Part shown: positions 55,530-64,000 of the stretch, piece by piece
How the letters are laid out: every line of letters begins with the position of its first letter
Position numbering within the stretch: position 1 is the first letter of the stretch
Source of the DNA: Spirosoma sp. KCTC 42546
GTDB taxonomy: Bacteria; Bacteroidota; Bacteroidia; Cytophagales; Spirosomataceae
DNA: 64,000 nucleotides
Assembly: GCF_006965485.1 (NCBI RefSeq)
Contig: NZ_CP041360.1
Coordinates: 2,356,001 to 2,420,000, forward strand
Direction: 5' to 3'
The notes under the pieces: model-generated
What the model was told of the DNA's origin: nothing
The model's database searches: none
What the model saw: the letters and a program-made list of their open reading frames with translations, nothing else
Translations under genes and position numbers: made by a program

Positions 55530-57287
55530 TTAGGTCAACTGTAACTCGTCGATTACTCGCTGCACTTTTGCCTTTAACTGAGCGTAGGTATCGTCGAAGG
55601 CTTCTTTACTTTCGAGCGGCTCTCGAACACTGACATAGAATTTGATTTTTGGTTCGGTACCCGATGGGCGGGCCGAAACTTTGGTGCCATCTTCGGTAAA
55701 GAACTGCAACACGTTCGACGATTCGATTCCCATTTTACCTGCCTCAATGGCCGATGTCTGACCATTCTGCGCATCCAGGCGTGTCAGGGCTTTATAGTCG
55801 TCAACGCGAACTACCGGCGAGCCAGCAATGGACTTGGGTGGATTGGCGCGGAAGTCGGCCATCATCTGTTGAATCTCTTCGGCCCCAGATTTACCTTTCT
55901 TAGTCAGCGATACCAGTGCTTCGTAATAGAACCCATTTTCCTGATACATCGCCATCAGCATATCGAACAGGCTCTTGCCCTGATCTTTAGCGTAGGCAGT
56001 CAGTTCGGCAATGATGGCGCAGGAGGCAATGGCATCTTTGTCGCGTACGAAATCGCCGATGAGGTAACCATAGCTTTCTTCGCCACCACCAATGAACTTC
56101 TCTTTGCCTTCCAGTTCACGAATGACTTCGGCAATGTATTTGAAGCCTGTTAGTGTGTTGTAGCAGGTAACCCCGTAATTTTTGCACATCTGGTCGATGA
56201 GGTCGGTAGTTACGATCGTCTTGGCTACGAACTCCTTACCAGTCAGTTTACCTGCATCTTTCCAGGCATTCAGCAGGTAATAAATGATCAGACTGGCCAT
56301 CTGGTTGCCATTCAGCAACTCAAATTCGCCATGATGGTTGCGAGCACCGGCGCCAACGCGGTCGGCATCTGGGTCGGTAGCCATCACGAGGTCGGCGTTT
56401 AGTTTATTGGCCAGATCGAGCGCCAGTTGCATAGCCGCCCGCTCTTCGGGATTCGGCGATTTTACCGTTGGGAAATTGCCATCGGGCGTAGCTTGCTCTT
56501 CAACAATGTGAACATTATTGAAACCCAGGGCATCAAGTACACGTGGCACCAGCGTGATGCCCGTTCCATGGATTGGCGTGTACACGATGTTCAGATTGGC
56601 CTGCCGCTTGATGACATCCGGGTTCACTGCGTTCGACTTGACCCGCTCCACATAAGGCGCATCGATTTCTTCGTCGATCAGGTGAATCCGTTCGGGTATA
56701 CCATCGAATTTAATCAAATCGACAGACGTGATTTTGTTCACCTCTTCAATGATCGCTTTGTCGTGCGGAGCTACGACCTGACCACCATCGTTCCAGTACA
56801 CTTTATAGCCGTTATACTCGGGCGGGTTGTGCGAGGCCGTAACCACAATACCACTCTGGCAACCCAACTGCCGAATGGCGAACGACAATTCTGGTGTTGG
56901 GCGAAGAGCACTGAACAGATATACTTTGATGCCATTTGCCGAAAAAATATCGGCCACCAAGCGCGCAAACTCCGGGCTCATCCGGCGACTATCATGTGCA
57001 ATAGCCACGCTGATGTCCTCGCCCGGAAAAGCGGCATTGATGTAATTGGAAAGCCCCTGCGTAGCTGCGCCAACGGTATAGCGGTTCATGCGGTTGGAGC
57101 CCACGCCCAGAATGCCGCGCAGACCACCCGTGCCAAATTCAAGGTCGCGGTAGAATGAATCGGTCAGCTCAGTAGTATTGCCAGAATCAATCAGGTGTTG
57201 AATCGATTCTTTAGTGGCGGCATCGTAATTGCCGCTAAGCCATTTATCAACGCGTTGCTGAGTAGGGGAGTCAAGGGTTACATCCAT
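55530..57287 (-). CDS. pgm: Phospho-sugar mutase (phosphoglucomutase / phosphomannomutase)
   Basis: 585 residues, the length of the PgcA-type mutases. The alpha-D-phosphohexomutase motifs are: GTGGLRG near residue 52, catalytic serine in TASHNPPEYNGYK, metal site DPDADRVG, sugar loop GGGEESYGYL and phosphate loop RPSGTEPKIKFY. It interconverts glucose-1- and -6-phosphate (or the mannose forms). The start (ATG 57285-57287) overlaps the end of the PIN-domain toxin-like gene by 10 bases on the same strand, so it may be co-transcribed with the toxin-antitoxin-like pair. A terminator follows. Confidence 0.94.
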   Translation of the reverse strand: MDVTLDSPTQQRVDKWLSGNYDAATKESIQHLIDSGNTTELTDSFYRDLEFGTGGLRGILGVGSNRMNRYTVGAATQGLSNYINAAFPGEDISVAIAHDSRRMSPEFARLVADIFSANGIKVYLFSALRPTPELSFAIRQLGCQSGIVVTASHNPPEYNGYKVYWNDGGQVVAPHDKAIIEEVNKITSVDLIKFDGIPERIHLIDEEIDAPYVERVKSNAVNPDVIKRQANLNIVYTPIHGTGITLVPRVLDALGFNNVHIVEEQATPDGNFPTVKSPNPEERAAMQLALDLANKLNADLVMATDPDADRVGAGARNHHGEFELLNGNQMASLIIYYLLNAWKDAGKLTGKEFVAKTIVTTDLIDQMCKNYGVTCYNTLTGFKYIAEVIRELEGKEKFIGGGEESYGYLIGDFVRDKDAIASCAIIAELTAYAKDQGKSLFDMLMAMYQENGFYYEALVSLTKKGKSGAEEIQQMMADFRANPPKSIAGSPVVRVDDYKALTRLDAQNGQTSAIEAGKMGIESSNVLQFFTEDGTKVSARPSGTEPKIKFYVSVREPLESKEAFDDTYAQLKAKVQRVIDELQLT

Positions 57288-57703
57288 TGGTCAAGTGTAA
57301 TAATTTGGGGTTTATTAATAGTAGACAATCGTTTATCATTAGTAATGAAAACCTCGCATTGGAGAACTACGGTTGCACCGAGTTGCATAGAATCCATTGC
57401 TATTAAGCTAAGTAATTGTGTTTGTAAGCTAAGGGCTTCATTGATAATCTCTGCTGTAATGGAAACGACATTCGTATGGGATACCGCAATAAGCTCATCA
57501 AATGCGCTTACTACATTCATGTGGTTTGCACGTAAAGGCTTTGTTTTAAACTCTAACCCGGTAAGGACAGAGGTTGTTACGACAACAGCGTGGTTTTGAC
57601 AATACGTAAGAATGTATTTTACAATAGGTGCAAATTGCAAATGACCTTCAATCAAATAGATGAACGGAGACGTGTCGAGAAAAGCTGATTTAAAACCGTT
57701 CAT
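57278..57703 (-). CDS. PIN-domain ribonuclease, VapC-like toxin candidate
   Basis: 141 residues from the ATG at 57703; an ATG at 57718 gives five more. The PIN fold acids can be traced: D in AFLDTSPFIYLIEG, E in LTGLEFKTK, D in IAMDSMQLGATVV and D in VFITNDKRL. VapC enzymes cut tRNA or rRNA when not bound by antitoxin. The small gene upstream overlaps it by 14 bases, and its own stop overlaps the pgm start by 10 bases, so the three are tightly coupled on the minus strand. Confidence 0.85.
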   Translation of the reverse strand: MNGFKSAFLDTSPFIYLIEGHLQFAPIVKYILTYCQNHAVVVTTSVLTGLEFKTKPLRANHMNVVSAFDELIAVSHTNVVSITAEIINEALSLQTQLLSLIAMDSMQLGATVVLQCEVFITNDKRLSTINKPQIITLDQWM

Positions 57704-57932
57704 TCGTTCGACTCTCATTTACATATAGCTGGGCATCCTGCTCCCAAATATCCTTGCCTATGCCAATATAGTTGTCGAAATTAGTTTGCGTAGGTACCAT
57801 GGGTGTAGGTGTGGCCAATATTCGATCTACTAACTGATGAAGGAGTTTTAGCTTTTCATCAGGTTGTAATTTATCCACCTCGTTTAAAATCGCGTCAACG
57901 GCTTCCATGAGCTTGATCGGTTTATCGGCCAA
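57690..57932 (-). CDS. Small helical protein, antitoxin candidate for the PIN gene
   Basis: 80 residues, charged and helical (KPIKLMEAVDAILNEVDKLQPDEKLKLLHQLVDRIL), then a loop rich in Pro/Thr and an acidic tail ending NESRTNERF. I do not recognise a named antitoxin family. Its position, overlapping the start of a PIN ribonuclease gene, and its size match VapB-type partners, with the helical half likely to dimerise or bind DNA and the tail to cover the toxin (inference). Confidence 0.65.
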   Translation of the reverse strand: MADKPIKLMEAVDAILNEVDKLQPDEKLKLLHQLVDRILATPTPMVPTQTNFDNYIGIGKDIWEQDAQLYVNESRTNERF

Positions 57933-58131
57933 AATTACAATTATACTAATACCTCACAAATTCACAGCTCAGATTCGAAGTTATATAGTGCCATTGATCC
58001 GTTGCATTGGCGAAGAAAGTCGTAAGTCTTTATGTGTCTTTAATTAATTTTTAATATACTACTTGCAACGCCTTTCAGATGCAAACGTATTAGGTGTAAA
58101 TAAATGATTTTACATTTTAAATACATCTGTT

Positions 58132-58935
58132 ATGACTATTCTGGTGATTGGTGGTTGTCAGGTCTATGGATACGGACTTACTGATAAAGAGTCTAGTTTT
58201 CTAGATCAATTTGTCTATCAGCTTAGCGAACAGGGATATCATCCTGAGGTAACCAGCTACGTTTTTCTTCCATTGGCCGACATTCGCGAAACACTAACTC
58301 ATCTGGATTTATCACAATTCGATTTACTACTTATTCAGCCTGCCCATTATTACCTGCAGCACCCGCCCACGTTCTGGAAACTATTTAAAACGCCACCCCA
58401 GAAAGTGCCAGCACATGCGGGAGCAGGATTACGCATGACTGATCTTGACGCGCTACGAAATCTGCCGCTGTTACCACTCGAAAGAACACCCGCCAGTTGG
58501 GTAAAGCGAACAAAAAGCGTTCTTAAATGTTTACTGCTGACTTTAGGCAATCAGGCTGGCCTGGTGAAGCAGTTACTCTACGTGCAGCAGGAATTGACTG
58601 CCTTACTAAAGCAATTACAGATCCATCGCCAAAAGGTTTTCTTGTTAACGCCAACCCCGCATCGTGAGCTGGTGAGCCAGTGGTTGCGAAAACAGGGAAG
58701 ATCCTTAGTCATACACGAAGGCCATCGGTGGGGAATAACTGTGTTAGATACGCATTCGATTATCAAGCCCCAGGAAGAGTTTTATATTTCCGATGATCCG
58801 AGTCATCTGAATGCTATCGGCCATGAACTGATGGGGCGGGCCTTATTCGCTTGCTATAACGCAAAACGAAATAGGCTATCTGATGTAGAGCAATCAGTCG
58901 AGTTACAGCCTAAACCAGCGATGGAGACTGCTTAG
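58132..58935 (+). CDS. SGNH/GDSL-hydrolase-like protein with Cys in place of the nucleophile Ser
   Basis: 267 residues, no signal peptide. The N-terminal strand and loop TILVIGGCQVYGYGLTDKES take the place of the GDS motif of SGNH hydrolases, with Cys9 where Ser is expected. Late in the chain DDPSHLNAIGHELMG matches the block V D-x-x-H pair followed by an N-x-x-G helix. The middle reads FDLLLIQPAHYYL and VFLLTPTPHRE. It is either a thiol-type hydrolase or an inactive fold. A terminator follows. Neighbours give no pathway. Confidence 0.7.
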   Translation: MTILVIGGCQVYGYGLTDKESSFLDQFVYQLSEQGYHPEVTSYVFLPLADIRETLTHLDLSQFDLLLIQPAHYYLQHPPTFWKLFKTPPQKVPAHAGAGLRMTDLDALRNLPLLPLERTPASWVKRTKSVLKCLLLTLGNQAGLVKQLLYVQQELTALLKQLQIHRQKVFLLTPTPHRELVSQWLRKQGRSLVIHEGHRWGITVLDTHSIIKPQEEFYISDDPSHLNAIGHELMGRALFACYNAKRNRLSDVEQSVELQPKPAMETA

Positions 58936-58938
58936 GTT

Positions 58939-58996
58939 AACAGGCTGTATTTTAAAAACAACTGCTCTGTATTTTTCGGAATACGACCTGTTTTTT
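58939..58996 (+). terminator. Bulged intrinsic terminator after the SGNH-like gene
   Basis: AACAGG pairs with CCTGTT and GTATT with AATAC across a 2-base mismatch, followed by a run of T. The convergent DUF4249 gene lies just beyond. Confidence 0.6.
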
Positions 58997-59010
58997 CTGA
59001 TTATTACGAA

Positions 59011-60312
59011 TTAATCCTGCCAGCCAACTGGCTTAAACGGCGTTCGGCTGTCGCTGGGGACACAGATAGCGGTTACCGGTCGGGGAGGGCCGCCCAGGAT
59101 TCGGATATTGGGGTAGGGGTAGAGCGGTTCGGGGATGGGTTGTCGTAGATTAAGCGAGTAGAACAATTCGGAACCCGGTAATTTAGATTCTCCAGCCGGG
59201 TCCGTCTGCCCGAATGGCAGGCCAATAATATCTTTCCGATCGAGCCAATGCCGGACCGCCGACACGGCCGACGCTGTGAAATACCCCACCACCCGTTCCT
59301 GACTATTGCTGGTATTCTGAATATTACCCACCGGAGCTGATGGTATGGGATCGGCGATACCGCCCACGTTCTGGGTTTGATCCTGGAAGCGCTTGAAATA
59401 GGTGTAGGCTGTTTTAGTCATTGATAATTGCCGGATTTCGACCAGACAGGCGGTACTATCGTAGTAGGGAATCTGGGCAATTTTTCGCTTTGTAATCAAC
59501 CCACCGTTACTGTACTGGTCATCGAACACGTTGAGCGATGAACTGTACAATATCTCCCAGCATTGGGTACGGCAAGGGTAATCATAAACATATAAACCGC
59601 TTGCCAAAGGAGGTTGACTGGCCTCGAAATAATTAGTTGGTACGAAACAGCTTTCAAATGGCTGATCGCCGGATACGTAAAACGTTTTGTCTTTATACAC
59701 GTGGTCAAGAATGGTATTGACCGCATAAATACCCTGCTGACAACTCCGGCACCAGGATTGTTTTTCCCATAATTTCCACTCCCAGCGGTAATAATTATGC
59801 TCCGTGGCCGGGTCTCTCCAGTCGATATACACATCATGCCCGGCCCGATAGCCGCCAGTTAATTGTTCTTCAACGGGCAAACTGGCAGGATTATACTGAG
59901 CCGATACCCGGTCAATCGCAGGAACAGCGGGCATAATTTGTGGAGTCGACTGGTAGTGTGTTCCATCGCTGAGGGTAAATCGGAGTTGGTAACTATGGCC
60001 GATCTGGCCTTTAAAATCGCTGGGTAACTGGTAACTGCCATCCTCGGTTTCATGACAGGAAATCACAAGCGAGGAATCAACGAGCACCTCAACAGTAGCT
60101 TTTGTGATGGGGACGCTGCCAAAACGACCCGTGAGTGGGTCGGCTTTTGAGCGATTGAGCCGAATAACTTGTGGTTCGGGCAGGTTCGTGATTGTTCCAT
60201 CAACAACCAGCGTGTTCACTGTCCCGTTAATCGTCAGCTCAGCCGGATCAACACAGGCCGTGAGCAGGCGGGTTAAGAGAAAGACAGTAAGGGTAAAAAC
60301 AAGAAAGCGCAT
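59011..60312 (-). CDS. DUF4249 outer membrane lipoprotein
   Basis: 433 residues. Lipoprotein signal with lipobox LTAC (Cys20). The DUF4249 pattern is recognised from LVVDGTITNLPEPQVIRLNRS, then ISCHETEDGSYQLPSDFKGQIGHSYQLRF, the cysteine-rich WCRSCQQGIYAV and DYPCRTQCWEILYS. In Bacteroidota such lipoproteins are usually encoded next to a FecA-like TonB receptor and are thought to help it. Here the nearest such receptor starts at 62859 on the other strand and in a different orientation, so a direct partnership is uncertain. Confidence 0.87.
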   Translation of the reverse strand: MRFLVFTLTVFLLTRLLTACVDPAELTINGTVNTLVVDGTITNLPEPQVIRLNRSKADPLTGRFGSVPITKATVEVLVDSSLVISCHETEDGSYQLPSDFKGQIGHSYQLRFTLSDGTHYQSTPQIMPAVPAIDRVSAQYNPASLPVEEQLTGGYRAGHDVYIDWRDPATEHNYYRWEWKLWEKQSWCRSCQQGIYAVNTILDHVYKDKTFYVSGDQPFESCFVPTNYFEASQPPLASGLYVYDYPCRTQCWEILYSSSLNVFDDQYSNGGLITKRKIAQIPYYDSTACLVEIRQLSMTKTAYTYFKRFQDQTQNVGGIADPIPSAPVGNIQNTSNSQERVVGYFTASAVSAVRHWLDRKDIIGLPFGQTDPAGESKLPGSELFYSLNLRQPIPEPLYPYPNIRILGGPPRPVTAICVPSDSRTPFKPVGWQD

Positions 60313-60504
60313 GCGAGCTAAAAAAGGTAATTTAACCAGAATGTTTTGATAAATAACACGCTGGTTTATTTCTGCTCACCGATTAATCTGGAACTCTGTC
60401 AAAAATAGTAACCACCCATCTTTCTAAACTGCCAACTGTCAATTATTGACTCTTTACGATTATCGAAAACATAGCTTTGTTAAGCTATCGATCAATCTGT
60501 TCCT

Positions 60505-61518
60505 ATGCGTATAAAAAAGAGGTTACTTATCAGCTTAATGCTAATCGGTTTTTTTGCTCGAGCCCAACAAACCCCTGCGTCAAAATCACAAGTTGAAACC
60601 TATTTGATGAATGCCCATAAAGATGGTTTGTTCAATGGGAACGTTTTAATCGTTGAAGGCGGTAAGGTTCTTCTGCGAAAATCAATTGGCTTTGCCGATG
60701 CTAGTAAACAGGTGATTTTGACTCCAGAATACCGGTTCCATATTGGCTCGATTGCTAAAGAGTTTGATGCGGTAGCAATCATGCTGTTAGTGGAACAGGG
60801 AAAATTGACATTGGATGACAAACTCGTAAAGTTTTTTCCAACCTTGCCAGAGTGGGCAAAACAAATCAGCGTCCGTAACTTAATGCAATACACGAGTGGT
60901 TTGCCAGAAATAAACTACCAGACAGTTCGTAGCGATGCCGATAATTGGAAAGATCTTATGGCTATCAGCCAACTAGATTTTGTGCCGGGCAGCAGTTATG
61001 CTTACAACAACAACAATACGTTCATGCGTCGTCAACTGGTCGAAAAAATCAGCGGCATGCGTTTTAAAGATTTCGTTGAACAAAGGATGCTGAAAAAAGC
61101 TGGGCTTAAAGAAGGCATTGTTGATCCAACGGATGCAGATTCGTTGTTGGCCAAATCGTTTAACAATAATTTCAAACAGGATAAGTTACAAGCGCCTATT
61201 TCTGGTTGGACCTGTGTTAATCTGGACGACCTTTATAAATGGTCAGCAAGTATTAATGCCTTTACATTGATTAGTCCCGAGTCAACAAATTTTATTTTGA
61301 CACCTGTTGGACCAGACAGACAAGCCGGCCTTGGCCGGGGAACGATGGACAATAATCGTGTGCTTACCCACATTCACGATGGAGCCGCCTTACGGTACCA
61401 GGCACTTCTGATGGTGGATAACGCCAGAGGCAGAACGATTATCTTACTCACTAATCAGAAACATGACAATATATATGACCTGGGTAATGGCATTAAAGCA
61501 ATTCTGGATAAGTTATGA
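60505..61518 (+). CDS. Secreted beta-lactamase-family serine hydrolase
   Basis: 337 residues with a signal peptide ending FFARAQ near residue 21. The class C/beta-lactamase-like active site is visible: S82-x-x-K85 in HIGSIAKEF and Y-x-N in SSYAYNNNN near residue 174. Members include D-aminopeptidases, esterases and penicillin-binding relatives acting in the periplasm. No clear KTG triad is seen, the third motif being divergent. It stands alone on the plus strand between a DUF4249 gene and a gene remnant. Confidence 0.88.
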   Translation: MRIKKRLLISLMLIGFFARAQQTPASKSQVETYLMNAHKDGLFNGNVLIVEGGKVLLRKSIGFADASKQVILTPEYRFHIGSIAKEFDAVAIMLLVEQGKLTLDDKLVKFFPTLPEWAKQISVRNLMQYTSGLPEINYQTVRSDADNWKDLMAISQLDFVPGSSYAYNNNNTFMRRQLVEKISGMRFKDFVEQRMLKKAGLKEGIVDPTDADSLLAKSFNNNFKQDKLQAPISGWTCVNLDDLYKWSASINAFTLISPESTNFILTPVGPDRQAGLGRGTMDNNRVLTHIHDGAALRYQALLMVDNARGRTIILLTNQKHDNIYDLGNGIKAILDKL

Positions 61519-61545
61519 CTAGACCTATTCGCACAAGGTCAATAA

Positions 61546-61704
61546 TTACTGATTATACGTGAACTCAATGGTATTAATGAAGTCCTCACCCCGATACGAT
61601 TTCATTTGAGAAGTGTACCCATCAGGTTGATACGTGTATTCGTAGCGCCATAACGAAGTTCCTGAACATGATCGTGGATTGGTTAGCAACTTTATAGGAA
61701 TCAC
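61546..61704 (-). pseudogene. C-terminal remnant of a lost gene
   Basis: On the minus strand a reading frame free of stops runs from 61710 to the TAA at 61546-61548 and reads, near its end, WRYEYTYQPDGYTSQMKSYR then GEDFINTIEFTYNQ. This resembles the strand-repeat C-terminus of secreted Bacteroidota lipoproteins (Y-x-Y-x-Y...PxKM...ITFTYN). A stop lies directly upstream and no signal or start of the expected type exists, so it looks like a decayed 3' fragment. Confidence 0.45.
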
Positions 61705-61764
61705 TGCCTATGCAACACAAGTATGTTACTCACACGTACACTCATAGCCTAGCTACTGAGCGCG

Positions 61765-62481
61765 TTAGTGGCCTTTAATTTTATAAAGCACGCCAAACCG
61801 GATTACCGTGGAATTACATTCATTCCGCCCGCCAATCCAGCCACTTTTGTAATTATTCAGGCCATAGGCGTAGCTCGTATAAGCGCCAACCTTTCTATAA
61901 AATACAGCCACTTGCACTCGGGGCCTAATATCCGTTTTTATCCCTGTTCGGTCTAAAGAGGTACTGTACGTTTTACCATTATCCGCAGTAGCTTTTCCAT
62001 GTTCCGTTGAACTCAACAGGTAACCAATATCAAGGCCACCCGTCAGATCCACCGAAATTTGGCGGATTCCTACTCGGTAACCCAGGTAAGGAAACGCATT
62101 CAGTTGCTTGTTCGATAGATAGGTTTGCCCGGTGGCTACATCCTGAAAAGTCCCCGTTTTATCATACCCGTTAACGCCCGTAATGGTTGTCTTACTTCGC
62201 AGGTTTTCATAGCCTACACTAACACCGGCAATAAAATTACTTCGGGAGATGCGTTGAATCTGGTAGGATGCACCATACGAAAGCCCATTTTTAGCCCCGA
62301 ATGGATTGTTTGTATAGCCTGTAGTGCCATTAGACGCCAAATTCAGTTGAGAGCTTTTCTCCGCCGAATAGCCCTGAAACGAGAACAAGCCAGAATTTAA
62401 GGCCAGGATGGATTCGGTCTTCTGGCCAAAAGTCAGGTTGACCGTTAGGGTTGTTAACAGCAGTAAAAGTAACTTTTTCAT
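61765..62481 (-). CDS. Outer membrane beta-barrel protein
   Basis: 238 residues. Signal peptide ending LTFGQ near residue 20. Alternating strands follow (FIAGVSVGYENLRSKTTITG, LNAFPYLGYRVGIRQISVDLTGG, VQVAVFYRKVGAYTSYAYGL) with the C-terminus STVIRFGVLYKIKGH, the pattern of an 8-10-strand porin-like barrel (OmpW/PF13568-type). Function unknown. It is isolated between a gene remnant and a receptor gene on the other strand. Confidence 0.82.
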   Translation of the reverse strand: MKKLLLLLLTTLTVNLTFGQKTESILALNSGLFSFQGYSAEKSSQLNLASNGTTGYTNNPFGAKNGLSYGASYQIQRISRSNFIAGVSVGYENLRSKTTITGVNGYDKTGTFQDVATGQTYLSNKQLNAFPYLGYRVGIRQISVDLTGGLDIGYLLSSTEHGKATADNGKTYSTSLDRTGIKTDIRPRVQVAVFYRKVGAYTSYAYGLNNYKSGWIGGRNECNSTVIRFGVLYKIKGH

Positions 62482-62858
62482 AGCAGTGAACTAGATTCTT
62501 CTTACTGACCCGCTCTTAGGCTGAATAGTTGGAATGCTAGCGAAGATAGTTTTATGGCCAAACGGCTGTAAATGACCATCTATTCCTAATTCCTGACTGG
62601 CTGATTTATCAAAAAAAGTTGAGCTACAGGCCGCCCCGCCGTACGTTAACACAAGTATATAAAAGTTTCGCTATCCTTTATAATTAATGCATGTTGGTTG
62701 ACTAATATTTTGGTTGAAAAGTACGATACGTGCTAAACGAATCTTAAAATAAAACCAGCTGACAGCGTTTCCCGTCCTTAATACGTCTAGGTTGATAACC
62801 AGACAAATTAGCACGCCACGCTAAAGGCAACTGTCCTACACCTTTACCTTTTCTTTTC
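62482..62858. other. Intergenic stretch, 377 bases, divergent promoter region
   Basis: Between the beta-barrel gene and the TonB receptor gene, which are divergent. Some GC-rich spots (62620-62645) but no gene, RNA or clear promoter box was recognised. Confidence 0.5.
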
Positions 62859-64000
62859 ATGATTCGATCACTACTTGTAATTGTAGTTCTGGCTATTGGA
62901 GCGTCGGTAGCCCATGCTCAGATACTGTATACACTTTCCGGTACCGTTCGCGACTCCGCCAGTCATCAGCCCATTGTGCGGGCAGCCGTGGTACTCGACT
63001 ATGAAAAGTCTACCACCGGTACCTACACAGATGCAGAAGGGCATTTCTCCATTAAAACCCGAATAGGACAGCATATTCTGGTGGTACGAAGTCTGGGCTT
63101 TGTTCCGTTTCGGACCACCATCAACCTGCGCGAGAATACCGTCCTCAACGTTCGACTTCCTTCCGTATCCAGTCAGTTAGAAGAGGTTGTCGTCACCAGC
63201 AAGGGCTACGACCGAAACGTACGTCAGCCGCTGCTGGGCGTGAGCCAGATTAATATCGCTACCCTCAAAAAGATGCCAGCAGCCCTGGGGGAAGTCGATA
63301 TTCTGAGGAGTCTGCAAATGCTGCCCGGTGTAACTAGCGTGGGCGAAGCGGCCAACGGGGTCAATATCCGGGGCGGTACCACCGACCAAAACCTGATCCT
63401 GCTCGATGATACCCCGATTTTCAACCCGACGCACATGTTCGGGCTTTTCTCGGTCTTTCCGCCCGATGCTGTGGGAGGTCTGGATTTATACAAAGGAAAC
63501 GTACCGGCTCGTTACGGCGGTCGGGCGGCTTCAGTGCTGGACATTAGTCTTCGAAATCCCGATCTGAATCAGTTTCATTTAACGGGTGGGGTGAGTTTGG
63601 TGGCCAATCGGCTAACGGTCGAAACGCCAATTATTAAAGGCAAACTGGCCCTGATGGTATCGGGGAGAGGGGCATTCAACGATTTTCTATTGCGGGCTGT
63701 TTCACCTCGTTTTGATAACATCCGGGCTAAATTTGGCGATGGGACCGCCAAGCTATTTTGGCGAGTCAACGACAAAAACACGGTGACAGCCATGGGCTAT
63801 TACAGCCAGGATTTGTTTCAGACGAATCTACTGGGAAGTCTGGCTAATGTCAATGCTGTAAATACCCAATATGCCCAGCAAACGGCTAACGGTATGGTGC
63901 GCTGGTTTCACGCGTTCAATGATCGGCTAAATCTGCAAACAACGGCGCTAGTGGCGCAATACATTCCCCGAATTCTATCGACTGAGGACAGTACCGACAA
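62859..64000 (+). CDS. FecA-like TonB-dependent receptor with regulatory-like domain (cut by right edge)
   Basis: An open frame from the ATG at 62859 to the window end gives 380 residues. Signal peptide ending VAHAQ; carboxypeptidase-like regulatory domain (LSGTVRDSASHQPIVRAAVV); LEEVVVTSKGYDR; then the plug QPLLGVSQINIATLKKMPAA, DILRSLQMLPGVTSVGEAAN and GVNIRGGTTDQNLILLDDTP. The plug text is typical of the receptors that pair with DUF4249 lipoproteins. The barrel lies beyond the window. A DUF4249 gene may follow outside the window. Confidence 0.93.
   Translation, partial: MIRSLLVIVVLAIGASVAHAQILYTLSGTVRDSASHQPIVRAAVVLDYEKSTTGTYTDAEGHFSIKTRIGQHILVVRSLGFVPFRTTINLRENTVLNVRLPSVSSQLEEVVVTSKGYDRNVRQPLLGVSQINIATLKKMPAALGEVDILRSLQMLPGVTSVGEAANGVNIRGGTTDQNLILLDDTPIFNPTHMFGLFSVFPPDAVGGLDLYKGNVPARYGGRAASVLDISLRNPDLNQFHLTGGVSLVANRLTVETPIIKGKLALMVSGRGAFNDFLLRAVSPRFDNIRAKFGDGTAKLFWRVNDKNTVTAMGYYSQDLFQTNLLGSLANVNAVNTQYAQQTANGMVRWFHAFNDRLNLQTTALVAQYIPRILSTEDSTD

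Noticed and set aside
56427..57158. 243-codon open frame on the plus strand, antisense to pgm
   Set aside because: No recognisable protein pattern; pgm on the minus strand has complete catalytic motifs over the same bases.
58939..58996. Treating this as another member of the IPE family
   Set aside because: Short, bulged stem followed by a T-run, without repeat units; an ordinary terminator explains it.

Overview
The window looks like a chromosomal segment from a Bacteroidota bacterium of the order Cytophagales, probably close to Spirosoma. Supporting signs are tandem SusC/SusD pairs, Oar-like TonB receptors, a DUF4249 lipoprotein, a PafA-type phosphatase, TAnnTTTG-type promoter boxes, few Shine-Dalgarno sites, several TTG/GTG starts, and household genes (gyrB, ftsH, ppk1, fabH, selD) of Bacteroidota type. 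The genus is inferred. No phage, insertion sequence, CRISPR array or tRNA was seen.

Layout. 1-5 kb, minus strand: Nramp metal transporter (cut by the edge), Dps, a Tat-exported sugar isomerase-like protein, FtsE-like ATPase, fructose-6-phosphate aldolase-type transaldolase and galactokinase, with the SRP RNA gene just upstream of galK. 5.3-13.6 kb, mainly plus: TPR lipoprotein, TMEM220-like protein coupled to HMG-CoA lyase, HesB-like protein, a 1285-residue membrane histidine kinase, a NUMOD4/HNH protein and a CoA-binding protein. 13.7-19.4 kb, minus: fabH, purS, pssA, a metallo-beta-lactamase-fold hydrolase, an RsmI-like methyltransferase, an alpha/beta hydrolase and selD. 19.7-34 kb, mixed: Oar-like TonB receptor, secreted GDPD, secreted ComEC-like hydrolase, patatin, polyprenyl synthase, sterol-desaturase-family oxygenase, PafA, BirA, RsfS, FtsH. 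34-45 kb, minus: YfcE-like phosphoesterase, acyl-CoA synthetase, NupC, PPK1, GyrB, a small unknown protein, alanine dehydrogenase, TsaE. 45-58 kb, minus: two SusC/SusD pairs, a phosphohexomutase, and a toxin-antitoxin-like pair overlapping the mutase start. 58-64 kb: SGNH-like protein, DUF4249 lipoprotein, serine hydrolase, a gene remnant, an outer-membrane barrel protein and the start of another TonB receptor.

The genes form several functional groups. Nutrient capture across the outer membrane is served by the SusCD pairs and TonB receptors. Phosphate scavenging and storage is served by PafA, GDPD and PPK1. Envelope lipid synthesis is served by FabH, PssA, the prenyl synthase and the acyl-CoA ligase. 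Sugar phosphate handling is served by galK, fsa and the mutase.

The most unusual signal is outside the genes. About twenty short intergenic gaps are largely filled by long, near-perfect palindromes with 11-38 bp arms. The arms differ from locus to locus, are built of degenerate short repeats, nearly always have a purine/G-rich 5' arm, and in several loci share a GGCTGACGC-like core next to the loop. Some arms supply stop codons, a start codon or terminal codons of flanking genes. I call them IPEs (intergenic palindromic elements) below; the label is mine.
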